Shown: piece by piece, positions 49,175 through 60,402 of the stretch | Numbering within the stretch: position 1 is the first letter of the stretch | Layout of the letters: every line of letters starts with the position of its first letter | Assembly: GCA_021229015.1 (NCBI GenBank) | Contig: CM037777.1 | Coordinates: 64,456,592 to 64,520,591 of the forward strand | Direction: 5' to 3' | DNA from: Solen grandis | Taxonomy: Eukaryota > Mollusca > Bivalvia > Adapedonta > Solenidae | Length of the DNA stretch: 64,000 bases | The notes under the pieces: model-generated | Databases searched by the model: none | The model's input: the letters and a program-made list of their open reading frames with translations, nothing else | What the model was told of the DNA's origin: nothing | Translations under genes and position numbers: made by a program

Positions 49175-50705
49175 CTTCCTTGGCGAATTCCACCTAAATT
49201 CTTAGCCTAAGTAAACCTTAAATACTTTAGGGCGACTTTCATCAGTCTTGTTTCTCTAATAAAAATACCCAAATGTTTCATTTCTTATCAATTATTGTTC
49301 GTTATTAAGGTAATAATTCATTTCAGCTTAGTCGTATACTTGAATGGTTCATAAAATAGTAATGGTGGACGTGTATCTACCTAGTTTAAGAATTTAAGTA
49401 TTACATAGCGTTAAGTACTTTTGGTGCAATTCGAGCCTGGTCTATGAAAAAAATGTGGTATCTTTTCCGAAAATTTACGGTTAAAGGCGTATTTCACAAT
49501 GTAACAGTTTTTTTTACTATATAGACAAAGAAAAAAAATCAGAACTAGCTGAGACTAATTTTCTTAAACTTTGCATGATTATAGAGAATCACACTAAAAA
49601 CAAATGTATGGGATAAAAAAATGGGAACAAAATTATGGAATAAAAAAATGGGGGTCTCCATTCTACTTTTTGAGATATCTGCTCCTGAAAGTGAGTGCTT
49701 TGCTCTTTTATGCCATTTTCAAGGACAGCTTACTCAATATTATGGGCTAGCAAAACCTCATTTAATTACTGGACATAATTTGTTGTTCGTACTAATGATA
49801 ATTGCACACAATCAAACAATACTCGTGTGTATATGCAAAAGTACAGGTGACACAAAGTACAAAGACGTGGAAACGGCTAATGACTTTCAAAACGCTATAA
49901 ATAACCATTCCAAATGTCAAGTGACGCCATACTTGATAATTAATGTATCACTCAGAAAAAAATTGTGTGAATTTCTGTAAACACCTGTTTTTTACTAATG
50001 CAAATGTCCGTCATTTGTAACGAGGTATTAGGGTGTCCAATTAAGCGTATACATTTTAACGATTAAGCTAAGGACATACCTTCGTAAAAAGGGACGAAGA
50101 CGGTTGATCATACTTCATCCAACACAGATTTCCTTAAGGGCTCACACACAGGGTTGTCATTGTAATCAAAAATATTATTTTAAAAACACATTTAAAATTG
50201 TTACCATTTGATCCTGTAACATGATTGCTAAAATCAAGTTGACACCCCCTTGTAGGGGACCGGAGAGTTTTCTTATATACTGTATATAGAGTATTTAAAT
50301 ATCATCTCCTCTGAAATCAATTGTCAGAATTTGATTTTATTTGGCGCTAATGGTAACTTTATGGCCCTCTACCATAATTGCTAATATCATGTTGATCCCT
50401 TAAAAAATGAAGCTCCTATTTCTAAGATACTCTATATATACTTTTCATTATGAAACCAATGATCAGAATCAATTTCAACAGGCACACATTTTTACCTCAT
50501 TATTCTATACCATAATTACTAAAAATAATTTCATTCCCTGATAAATGAGGCCTCTAGATTCTTATATATTTTCTATAATAAGTTAAAAATAAAAATTTAC
50601 TGTGAAACCAGTGGGTTGAATTTAATTAATATCACTGGGCATAAACGGTAACCTCATGTCTCTTAACCATAATTGCTACATTAGATAGACCCTTAAATAA
50701 TTAGA
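49175..50705. other. intronic, no gene supported
   Basis: AT-rich. Between about 50220 and 50700 a loose repeat of ACCATAATTGCTA with GGTAACTTTATGG-like blocks recurs about every 140-150 bp, a probable decayed tandem repeat. Confidence 0.5.
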
Positions 50706-50707
50706 GC

Positions 50708-50890
50708 TCCAGGGAGGTGGCTAGTTTGCTGATGTATTTCGTAGCTGTCTGCTTGTCGCTTTGTATAAGCATGGCGTCTGGGTGTGGTATCATGTCACGT
50801 GTCTACGGTGTGATACTGTCGCGTTGGCAGCACAATATTGGTCTCATGTAGACATACCGTACATGTAGTTTTCAAATGACTGAAATACTT
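50708..50890 (+). mobile_element. tRNA-derived SINE, family A, + copy, partial
   Basis: CTGGGTGTGGTATCATGTCA, then GTGTGATACTG, TTGGCAGCACAATATTGGTC and the tail CAAATGACTGAAATACTTAC. The tRNA-like head is degraded. Confidence 0.75.
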
Positions 50891-51419
50891 ACGGTTTTGT
50901 GGATGATGGTTTTTGCGCTTTTTTGGACAGTGAAGTATCGTTCAGGCCTGTTCAAATTACTTTTTTGTTAAAATGATTTAAGCAGTCTTTAGGATTTTCA
51001 AGACAACAAAAGTAGTGGTCGTCCGAAATAGAATCAGCTCTAACATGATAACGCCTCTGCGCAAGAGGTCGAAATTATGTTAAAGAGACCCCACAGTCGC
51101 GTACGTTACCACTACACCTCGGCCAAAATTCAAAAGGATGCCTGTACAGTAGATATTACCAAACTTGACTTCTTCATTCTCTGGACTTCAGGAAGAAGTA
51201 AACTCAGTTTTTTTTCTTTTTTTTTTTTTTAACATTTTAATATACATTTGTTTTCAACAGGATGGGTAAAATCTTCACAACTCTAACGAACTTACACCAC
51301 TTGCAATATATATATTTCTTCTTTCACTAATTTCTTCGTGCTTGGAAGAACATTTCACCTGAAGTACGGCATTAAGAGGTCAGTCTTTCCCTTGGGACAG
51401 CAAACACCCGAATAACACT

Positions 51420-51740
51420 ACATTGGATCCGGTTACCAAGTTGGAAAATCCGGCGACCGCACCGTATTCTGGGGGTCGTGGGCTCGATCCTCGACCGCGA
51501 CACAAAGTTTAGAATTGTACTGACTTATCGCTGAGCGCACAAGTGTAGTTCCAGGACTGGTTTGCTCTGTGCCAACATAATGCGACTGGGTGTGGTATCA
51601 TGTCTTTGCCGAGTGAGGCAGCACTAAATTCATCTCTGTAGACTTATGTCCTAAATGGCTGAAATAAGTAAAACTCAACCAACCAAATAAAAAACAACAA
51701 CAAAAAAAAACAAAACAACAACAACAACAAAAACAAACAA
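51420..51740 (+). mobile_element. tRNA-derived SINE, family A, + copy with A-rich tail
   Basis: B-box-like GGGCTCGATCCTC near 51481, then GACTGGTTTGCTCTGTGCC, TGGGTGTGGTATCATGTC and TGGCTGAAATAAG. It ends in a CAA/AAC-rich tail to about 51740. This is the most complete sense-strand copy, with head, body and tail. Confidence 0.82.
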
Positions 51741-52140
51741 CAACAACAAACAAACAAATAAATATTGGACCAATGCATTCATAAGTTCTTCTAACGAGGC
51801 TATCAAAAGGCTGTAAATATGCAAACGGAAATATTTTCTGAAGAAACTTTCTGAAGTCTTCTTAATGTTGACTAAAATTGTATTCTCTCTAACATTTTGT
51901 GATCTTTAAACTGTACTTAAACATTTAAACTATTCTGAAACAATATAATGTAATGCGGTACAACTTCTCCAAGGCAACTTTTGACGGAGGCACTGAATTG
52001 TGTTGCTCTGAAGAAGTGTTTTCCTCTGTAGTAGTTAAGTTAAAATCAATGTATGCATGTGCACATGTGTATCTCTCTTTCTGCCCTTCTCTCAGATAGC
52101 CCTCAATTAAACACTTTCTCCTTTTCTATCCTTAATAGGA

Positions 52141-52340
52141 TGTTATTGTTGTTGTATTGGGATTTACCGTCGCTGCGATAGTATTTCAATCATATAGCAA
52201 CGTCCAGCTAATTACAGATGGAGGAAGACCCCAAGTACACAGAGGTACCCGGGTAGAACCACTGACCTACCGCAAGCCAACTGGAAGGCTCCCTCACATG
52301 AAAAATCCGAAGTCTCTACCGGGATTCGAACCCACAGTGC
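52141..52340 (-). mobile_element. tRNA-derived SINE, family B, - copy
   Basis: TTGTTGTATTGGGATTTACC, GTCGCTGCGATAG, GGAGGAAGACCCCAAGTACA and CTACCGGGATTCGAACCC in family order. The A-box part of the head is missing or diverged. Confidence 0.85.
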
Positions 52341-52789
52341 CTTTATTGGATGATAAACGGATTTGTGCTCATGCGTATCTAGAGTAGAGAAAAGTACATG
52401 TATGCCAGAATACAGTCCATGTGTTTTAATTCATGAATTTGCATTAATTTATAATTGAGAATTAATGAATAACAGAAGAAACATTCATTTGTAGACATTT
52501 CAATATCTTGTACATTTAAGAGACCTGCCAATTCAGTTTCTCTATGAAAGCCATAATACATTCATGAGTACACGCGGTTCTTTAAGTCGGTTGGAGATTG
52601 AAGCCCTGAAATCTCATGTCCGCAAAGACCCCATCTAATTCCTTCCTAGCGTTCAGTGATGTTTGTGTTTGCTTTCTCAATAGCAAAGGTATTCATATTT
52701 TTCACATACATTCCACATATCGATCACCGAAACATTGGTTTTCCCTTGTCCTTTTTAATATCCTCCTTTTCTGATTAACTAGACCAAAT

Positions 52790-53575
52790 GTGAACCGCTT
52801 TTACCAAACTTTGGTCACAATGTATATGGGCACAATATCTCGGCCATGTTCGATAACTAGCCAGATTGTCCAAGACACTCCGGAGTTATGACCCTTAAAT
52901 TGATTAAATATTTCTAATAAACTGTGTCCGCTCTCAAACTCAAACAAATGGGAGCCGATCTTTACCATACTTGGTCAAAATGTGTATGGGCAAAATATCT
53001 CAACCAAGTTAGATAAACAGCCAAAATGTCCCGAACACTCCAGAGTAATGGCCCTTGAATTGATGAAAAAGAAACTTAATTAACAGTGTCTGCTCTTTAT
53101 CTCAAACAAACATGATTGGTCTCTTTCAAACTTGGTCACAGTATGTATGGGCACAATATCTCGGCCAATTTCGATAACAAGCCCGATTGTCCAAGACAGC
53201 CCGGAGTTATGGTACCTGTTCGATAAACAGCCAAAAGAGAGTAATGGCCCTTGAATGGATGAAAAATTACTAAATTAACAGTATTCGTTCTCTTGCTCTA
53301 AAAAAAACAACATGAAACGGTATTGTCCAAACTTGGTCACAATGAGAATGGTCAGAATATCCCAACAAAGGTCGATAACCAGCCAAAATATCTTGATATT
53401 CCAGAATTACGGCCCTTGAATTGACGAAAACTCTCTAAAACTGACAAACGTAAACCAGTCTTTATCAATTTTTGTCACAATGTGTATTTGCACAATATCT
53501 CAATCGAGTTTGAAACCCTGTCAGGACGTCCCAGACATTCCAGAGTTACGACCCTTGAATTGATAAAATTGCTAG
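52790..53575. repeat. tandem repeat, about 130-155 bp unit, about five copies
   Basis: Recurring marks are ACTTGGTCACAATG, GGGCACAATATCTC, CGATAA(A/C)AGCC, and ATTCCAGAGTTA(T/C)GACCCTTGAATTGA. Unit borders drift by insertions and deletions. It lies just upstream of the terminal USP exon. Confidence 0.78.
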
Positions 53576-53697
53576 AACGGCGTATTTTTAAACGTAAACT
53601 ATCGGGAAAAAAATGCTACAATTAGGGTCTTTTTGAAATAAACCAATATTAGTAGTCATATTCATCATGTTAAATCATTGGCCGTCCTTTCTTTCAG

Positions 53698-53967
53698 GTC
53701 AATTCCGAGGTCGTGCGTATCCATGGTGAAGCCGGACCGGCTATTCTTCATGTCGCCACCGAGAAAAAGGCCGATTATATCGTTGTGGGTTCGAGAGGAA
53801 AAGGGACGATTCGCCGCACGTTCACCGGAAGTGTGACGGATTATGTCGTCCACCACTCTAAAATCCCTGTCATAGTGACCAGGCACAAAGACCATCACCA
53901 TCATCACGGATTGCACTTGAATATCTTTCACCACAAGAAGTCTGAGGACATTACAAAGGCATCTTAG
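53698..53967 (+). CDS. universal stress protein (UspA), terminal exon
   Basis: The acceptor is CCTTTCTTTCAG and the stop is TAG at 53965-53967, giving 89 residues. It begins VNSEVVRIHGEAG and contains HVATEKKADYIVVGSRGKG and GSVTDYVVHHSKIPVIVTRH. The G-x2-G-x9-G-S nucleotide-binding motif is intact (G-SR-G-KGTIRRTFT-GS), which places it with the ATP-binding class of Usp proteins. Family members are small cytosolic stress proteins that usually dimerise. In molluscs they form large families, some responsive to osmotic or pathogen stress. Unusual here is the C-terminal extension with KDHHHHH and FHHKK: the run of five His plus nearby His residues may bind metal. Phase 0 joins the exon at 46065. 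Confidence 0.92.
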   Translation, partial: VNSEVVRIHGEAGPAILHVATEKKADYIVVGSRGKGTIRRTFTGSVTDYVVHHSKIPVIVTRHKDHHHHHGLHLNIFHHKKSEDITKAS

Positions 53968-54464
53968 AAAACTACTTTCTGCTCTCATGAGTAGTGTGTA
54001 TAATAACTATCAAGTTATTTTGTGGGGATTTGCTTTTTGGATGAAAAAAAAATCACGCATACTTGTATTACAAGTGTTTGACTGACTAAGCTTCATATTT
54101 ATTCCTCAATAATCATTATGGGATATTGCTGGCTTGTATATGTTAAAGTTTGTTCTTATTCTCACGTGTTGTATAATTGTGTGCGAGAAGTAACACACAC
54201 ACACAGACATACAAATTATCTTTATGTTTACTGTCAATATACAGAAGTACAAATATATTAAAAAAAACGCCATATTTTCTTATTTTTTTGCATACTATCA
54301 TTAATACAATGGTGTATGTATATAGAATGTGTCCTAAAAATACAATGCATGTACGCATGAAAAAAAATTGCTTTGTCTTTAGATGTTTTTTTTTTGTTCC
54401 CAAAAGATACTACATGGTAAAATGAAGAACTACCATGCCATGTCTTTTATGCCGTTCATCTTGC
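53968..54464. other. 3' flank of USP, no gene seen
   Basis: AT-rich, with a CA run near 54193-54204. No AATAAA is obvious within 200 bp of the stop, so the 3' end is unknown. Confidence 0.5.
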
Positions 54465-54706
54465 TTAACCCTTTCCCTCATAGAGGAAACCATGCAAAGA
54501 CCTATGCGAACAACATAGAACCAGATCAGCCTGCGAGTAACTCGCAGGCTGATCAGGTTTTATGCTGTTCGCTGCTCCTCAGTGGTCTGGAAATGAGAAT
54601 TTTGTAATTAAATTTGGTAAGGTTTAACTGTGGTTTTCTGCAGATCAGGCTTTATGTGGTACCTACTGAGTGCATCAAAATGAGTCTATATGAGGGAAAG
54701 GGTTAA
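54465..54706. mobile_element. piggyBac-type MITE with TTAA sites
   Basis: TTAA at 54465-54468 and 54703-54706 flank ends that are inverted copies: CCCTTTCCCTCATA and TATGAGGGAAAGGG. TTAA duplication is the hallmark of piggyBac. A near-perfect palindrome lies inside: GATCAGCCTGCGAGT, one A, ACTCGCAGGCTGATC (54524-54554). There is no coding sequence, and length is 234 bp. Confidence 0.9.
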
Positions 54707-54709
54707 ACA

Positions 54710-55285
54710 TTTTGATAAAAAGAAAACCTACAGTATAAGTACATTTATAACATCAGCGGCATATCGAATGACAAAATTTGTCGCTGAGGATAGAAATAAT
54801 TATCTGGTGTAAGCACAACGCGACCGTATCATCGGAAAGATTTATTTTAAAGGACAGAATGTACTTCGTTACCAAGCCTATACGAGTGCCTATTAGGTTT
54901 AATATAATAAATAATAATAAATGGGTGTGGAAAATAATAATGATGATGATAATGATACAGTTGAAGTTTAGTCGTCACATAATGATTGTAAAATGGTTCT
55001 GGCCACAGGAGGGACCTCCAAATTAAGAGCTATATTTAATGTGTTTTATAACTTTGTGTATTATAAGATTCACTGTTCGTGGCTTCGAGGTATGGTTTCA
55101 TACGTCCCTTGTTACTGCATACCCCGAAAGAGAGAAGCTACAAAGTGTGTCGCGTATAAATCTCACTGACTATACCCTACTGCATAGATCTACTGAACAA
55201 AGATTGGCAACTAGTCTAAATCTTGCAAAAGCACGTAACAACTTGTCCACTTCTCGCAAAATCACGTTTTTCAAATATATATATA
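54710..55285. other. no gene seen
   Basis: AT-rich intergenic sequence with an ATAATAATGATGATG-like stretch. An open frame at 55039-55329 has no family match and runs into the AT palindrome. Confidence 0.5.
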
Positions 55286-55288
55286 GTC

Positions 55289-55338
55289 ACGATATAGTCA
55301 CGAGGTATATATATATATATACCTCGTGACTATATCGT
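55289..55338. repeat. perfect 50 bp palindrome
   Basis: Arms ACGATATAGTCACGAGG and CCTCGTGACTATATCGT are exactly inverted and joined by an alternating TA core, with no unpaired base. It would extrude as a cruciform. A partial extra copy of TATAGTCACGA precedes it at about 55282. Confidence 0.93.
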
Positions 55339-55344
55339 GTTCAG

Positions 55345-56038
55345 TTAAAGGCAACTATGAACTAACCTATACTTAAACAGTTTTCTTCTGCGAATCGAGT
55401 CAAAATATACTGCTTTTGACAGCTTATAATGACGTCAGATACCACGTGGTATGGCCTTGCTTGACAAAACCGTTGATTTCCAAGTTTGCTGGTACTAACA
55501 ATGGCCATTATATTTTGCGATATACACAATAATGATTTTAAATCACTTAAATCTTCTGAAAATTAAATTTACTAAAAGCTATCATGCAAAAGTAATGAGC
55601 TGTTGCCGTCTATTAAAAGAAAGCGGTCTAGGATTCTTTAGGACTATGGTAACAGGCCAATCCATAGCAGCCGCATTATATCGGACTCAATCAAAGAACA
55701 GAACAGAACAAAATTTTATTACGTTCCAGGTATACATAGTACACAACATGGAGAAATATACCAATATGATGTATTAGTAACATAACTAGATAAAGATAGC
55801 ACTAGATATAGAGTTGCTACTACACCCACCATATTGCTCAGCCTTGGTAAAATCTTAAAAAAAGACTGCGTGGTAAGAAATGAGTTGACGTGAGCAATAA
55901 ACAGAAACTGGTTGGAGGTGTCACGTGATGGCCTGCAGCACGTGTGCTGGTCATGGGTCGATACGAAATCATTGATAAACCAGGGCGGAAATGAATTGCC
56001 AATAATATTCTTTTTTATTAAACAAATGTATATTGACT
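55345..56038. other. no gene seen; possible LINE 3' tail
   Basis: Contains AGAACAGAACAAAATTTTAT near 55698. Its complement is an ATAAAATTTTGTTCTGTTCT tail that often marks 3' ends of molluscan LINE or SINE elements. That link is from memory and weak. Confidence 0.4.
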
Positions 56039-56039
56039 A

Positions 56040-56280
56040 TTTGAGTTTACCGTCGCCTCGACAGCATTTCAGTCATATAGTGACGTCCAGCTAATCACAG
56101 GTGGAGGAAGACCCCGAATGCACGGAGGAATCAGGGTAGAACCACCGACCTACCGCAAGCCAGCTGGAAGGCTTCCTCACATGAAAATCCGAATAACCCT
56201 GTCGGGACTCGAACCCACGCGGTGAGGGGCTGAGTGAATGTTAAAGTCAGCAACTTTACCCTCTTGGCCACGGAGGCCCT
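56040..56280 (-). mobile_element. tRNA-derived SINE, family B, - copy, full-length
   Basis: Head on the - strand has GTGGCCAAGAGGGTAAAG and GGGTTCGAGTCCCGAC. The body has GGTCGGTGGTTCTACCCTG and GGGGTCTTCCTCCACCTG, and the tail has TGACTGAAATGCTGTCGAGG. Same length as the 48928 copy. Confidence 0.87.
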
Positions 56281-56284
56281 AAAT

Positions 56285-57518
56285 GTATATTGAATAACCC
56301 CCATAAAACACATAAATAATAAATAACATGTCATTGCTAAACCAGATACTTTTAAACAGAGATTGGCAGCTTCCCGAAATAACGCGCATTATCGCGAGCC
56401 TCGATAGTTAACGAGAGCGCGCCTAACCGGATATATTCGGTTGGGCTTGGAAGAATCTTAGAATAAGGAAAGAAGATGGCGGATGCATGATTAGAGTACT
56501 TTTTAGTTTACTTATAATAATTATTGAGGGGGGGGGGGGGAAGAAAGTCAGATAGGTAACTGGTCCGATATGACAAAACGTCGAGATAAATGATAGCATC
56601 GTGTACATGCAGGATTAACTCGTAATTTTTGCCGATAAGGGTTTTTGATGGTGTTAGTAAACTTACCGTAAATGTGTATTTGATTTCCAATCTCGCCCGG
56701 GCCTCAGTCTCGTTGGCCAAGCGCGACTTCCGATAGTCGATATGGACAAGGAATAAGCTGCCAGTCTCTGATTATAAGTCCCTGGTTAAATACAAATCTA
56801 TCTAAAATGAGTCTTATTTACACATTATAGATATCAAACTAAATTGTCATAAAAATGCTATTCTATTTCATTTTTATTCTCTTAGGCAATCAACGGAGTG
56901 CATTTGAACCACGAGACAGTTCAAAAAATTGTAATTGGACTGTACACTAAGTCTAGACCGCTTTATAACGGGACGTTCTGATTGGTCAGTCGCTCGCGGG
57001 ATGCACCTTGAGGCGATATTGGAAAAATGGTTAGTGGAAGAAGGTCGTAATTTTTACCTGTATATTGTTGGATAACGTTTATAAATTTTTCGAAAAAAAA
57101 GCGACTTAGTTCGATTTTGCTCTGAGGATTTGAAGGAAAGGAGAAGAATAAATTATGTTAATATCGTTAGTAACAGCGATAAACAAATGGGAGGATTAGC
57201 ACAAAGTAGGACCTCTTAATAGATATCCCCACCACCACTCTTATCTACGTATGTGATGGTAGTAACAAGAAAATACAAACCAATTTCGAGTAAGATTAGT
57301 TATAGAAATGAACTAATAAACAAGTCCCCCTTACACTCTCTCTCTCCACCCCCCCCCCCCCCTCTCTCTCTCTCTCTCTTTGAATACGTCTAAAGAGAGA
57401 CATTTTTTTTCTTAAACTAACGCTGGTATCAGGATTTCGCATCGTTCTAGTTATGTACAAACAACCTTAGGATATGTTATACTAGTGACCGCAGTTTTCT
57501 AAAAACGGCGGTTATATT

Positions 57519-57573
<55 letters not shown>

Positions 57574-59325
57574 GATCATTGCATATTGAAATATCACCTA
57601 ATTGCTTTTTTAGTAAGTTGAGCTTTAATACGTTTGTATAACGCGCGTAATATTCTACTTAAACGTAAGATTATTATCAATATTGACTCTCATCACTTGA
57701 GTAAAAGTCAGCATACAACTAGTAACAGGGCTGGTATCATCTACAAACTGATGAGTATGTCAAATTTTCAATTTTCAAGTGGAATAAAATTGAGACCCCA
57801 AAAGCATGCATTCAAGATATATCAACTCGACTGTTGCGTTCCGTGCATCAATAATACTGAATTAATTTCGTAGGGTATGATATACTACTATACTACATAC
57901 AATAACTTCAACACTAGGTATTAACAGGAATACCATTCGGGCCATTTGTTTGCTTGACAAACATAAAACCATTTTTTTTGGTTAAATATGTTGGGCGATT
58001 TGTGAATGAAAATAACATGTTATATATAATTATATCTAATTCCAAATCTCCACTTTATGCAAAGCCGTGCAATTCTTCTTCTAAATATCAAAACACACTA
58101 GAACATAATATAAGATTCTAAAGATGTTACCTTGGTTACACACGGCCAACTCTTATTGGAAACATTCTTTTCATGTGCTGTTATTACAAAGGTATGCGAG
58201 TGCACTGCTAGTCATTTGATACAAATAAAAAAAACTTCCATGTAGAGATCGGAAATTATAGAATCTTAAATTACAATCTGAACTGATTTTTTTTTTTTTA
58301 ATTGCAAAAAAAAAAAAGATGTCCGCGAGACCCTTAATTGGTAAAGCAATGTTTTTTTCCGTTATAAACGAGGCTCTAATACTGGGATAGAGTCAGGAAA
58401 AAACAACAATTAAATCTATTTGATTTCATTTAATTGGATTTGATATTGAACAAAAGAGATCCATATGGCTTTCTGCTATAAGAAAAATATCCCTAAAGAA
58501 TGAAGCATGGAAGTGGTAGCTGTGCCATTTAATCTTTCTAAAATTATTGATAGTCAATGTAATTTGGTCCAAATAGCCCATCAAGAATACTGCAGGTTCA
58601 AAATAAGGTGGGACTGAACATATAAGATTATCAAAGTAATTTGGCTAAATTTTGAATCTAGCCGTTGTTGGTGGGAATAGTGAGTCATCATTTCAATCTG
58701 ATGTGACTTACATACATACATACATATATATATTTCTATGGTTTGACGTGTATGCTTTGATATTTATAGAAGTTAAACAATGATTGCATATTCCTGGACC
58801 CCATTTTGAATTATTTACATTTAAAATGACCTTTCCGCGATTATCTATTAACCTTTTTTCGAACTTACACGAGGCATAACTGCTACAAACTGACAAGTTT
58901 ATGATAGAACTATATGTCACAAATGATAAAATTATTAAATATGATACATAAATACATTTACTTTGATATATTTCAAATGGTTGGTCTCTGTTTAATAATG
59001 GTGTTTGCTGTTAATTAAATACATGTATTTGGCAAATGTTTGGTGTTATCACAATACAAGACAAATCGTTTAATGGACACATAACAAAGAAGAACATAAA
59101 TAAGTACTAGAAATAAGAAGACAGCACAACACTGCACTACTTCCTGGAACTCGTATAAGAGATTGAAATGCATTCATTCTATTAACAGAGAAGATCTGCA
59201 AATGTTTACCTGTCTAGTACACGAGATTTTTGTTATAAAAGCAGTGGTTTTCCTATAAAAGTAACAAACAGATGCCACATTGTATATAAATCGTTGTGTG
59301 TGTTGAGAAGTAAATTCACAACGCA
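56285..59325. other. no gene seen; microsatellites
   Basis: Includes a poly-G run near 56527-56540, CT repeats near 57335-57380 and the long AT run at 57521-57569. An AT-rich region with scattered short frames without family matches. Confidence 0.5.
57521..57569. repeat. (AT)n microsatellite
   Basis: Unbroken alternating AT for about 49 bases. Likely length-variable. Confidence 0.95.
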
Positions 59326-59329
59326 TATA

Positions 59330-59740
59330 CTAGTATCTACAGCATCAATGACAGGAAAACTTTTACTGTTCAATACAAAAATTGGCTCAATATCTCAATT
59401 ATTATAATTGATATTAATTACAGTAATACGAAAACTACTAGATCTACTCGTACTTAAAACTACATGTATCATACATACTGCAGTGTTCTTTTTTATACAA
59501 AACTCAGTTGGAAGTTGGACAGAATACAAGCTGTACTCTGTACAACGTCAATGGCAGAAAAACTTATTATTCAAAACAAAAATGGCTCAATATCTCTAGC
59601 CTCAGCAGTACTAGTAGAATTCGTACTTACAATTATCAGACATACTGCATTATCCTTTTTTAAACATAACTCTGATTCTACATCTACATATTTAGTACTA
59701 AATACCAGTTCCCCGCTTTCCAGGATTTTTAATTAAGGGA
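59330..59740. repeat. tandem duplication, about 205-215 bp unit, two copies
   Basis: CAATGACAGGAAAACTTTTA and AAATTGGCTCAATATCTC near 59346-59400 recur as CAATGGCAGAAAAACTTATT and AAATGGCTCAATATCTC near 59549-59597. TACTCGTACTTAAAACTAC recurs as GAATTCGTACTTACAATTA. Both copies are diverged. Confidence 0.72.
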
Positions 59741-59927
59741 AGTAACTATTTACAGACCAAGCACTTAAGCGACTACCAAACCCTTTTTTTCTCCGATCAT
59801 ATGAATGACAATGGCAAGTTTCATAACACTAAACAGTATTCAATAATTTACTCTGAATATATGTTTACCTTCATAATCAGCCTCTGAATCGGACATGATT
59901 TTGTTCTGTATGTCGGTGCACATGTGC

Positions 59928-60130
59928 ACCGGAAGGCGAAAATACGAAACGCGAGAACGCGAAAGTACGAAGACGAAAACGCGAAATAATCTCGCGTTTT
60001 CATCATCGTAACTTCGCGTTTTCGTCATCGTGTTTTCACGTTTTTCGTTATCGTACTTTCGCGTTTTCGTGTTTTCACGTTTTCGTCATCGTGTTTTCGG
60101 GTTTCGCGCTTTCGTATTTCGCCTTCCGGT
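59928..60130. mobile_element. CG-rich palindromic MITE
   Basis: Terminal inverted ends ACCGGAAGGCGAAAATACG and CGTATTTCGCCTTCCGGT differ by one base. The interior is built from repeats of GCGTTTTCGTCATCGTG-like units, mostly on one strand, with inverted forms (CGAAGACGAAAACGCG) on the left. Very CpG-rich for this AT-rich region. A detached fragment of the same repeat occurs at about 61048-61100. Confidence 0.82.
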
Positions 60131-60134
60131 TTGC

Positions 60135-60355
60135 ATGCGCAGTGCCAAAATTAAGAAAGTATCAGATAGGCTATGTCTACAATGAAATATCCGTCTTGTT
60201 TATTTAGTTTTAAATACTTAGACCTACAGACATACTGAATAGGTAGATATGTTTTACGGCTTATCATGAAATCAGCTTAGCGAGACAATTAAAGTGTATG
60301 GAATTATATATTCCGTCATATACTATACTAATACTAATCTAAACTCTCTCTCTCC

Positions 60356-60402
<47 letters not shown>

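Larger units (their letters stand above)
46184..53697 (+). other. USP intron, about 7.5 kb
   Basis: Bounded by GTAAGT and TTTCTTTCAG. It holds SINE-A copies (46197, 50708, 51420), SINE-B copies (48928, 52141), a MITE (46918-47042) and a tandem repeat (52790-53575). An open frame at 49621-49980 shows no family match. No other exon is evident on either strand. Confidence 0.75.

Noticed and set aside
49621..49980. 119-codon open frame inside the USP intron
   Set aside because: No recognisable domain, AT-driven composition, no splice or promoter context, and it lies within an intron bounded by phase-compatible exons.
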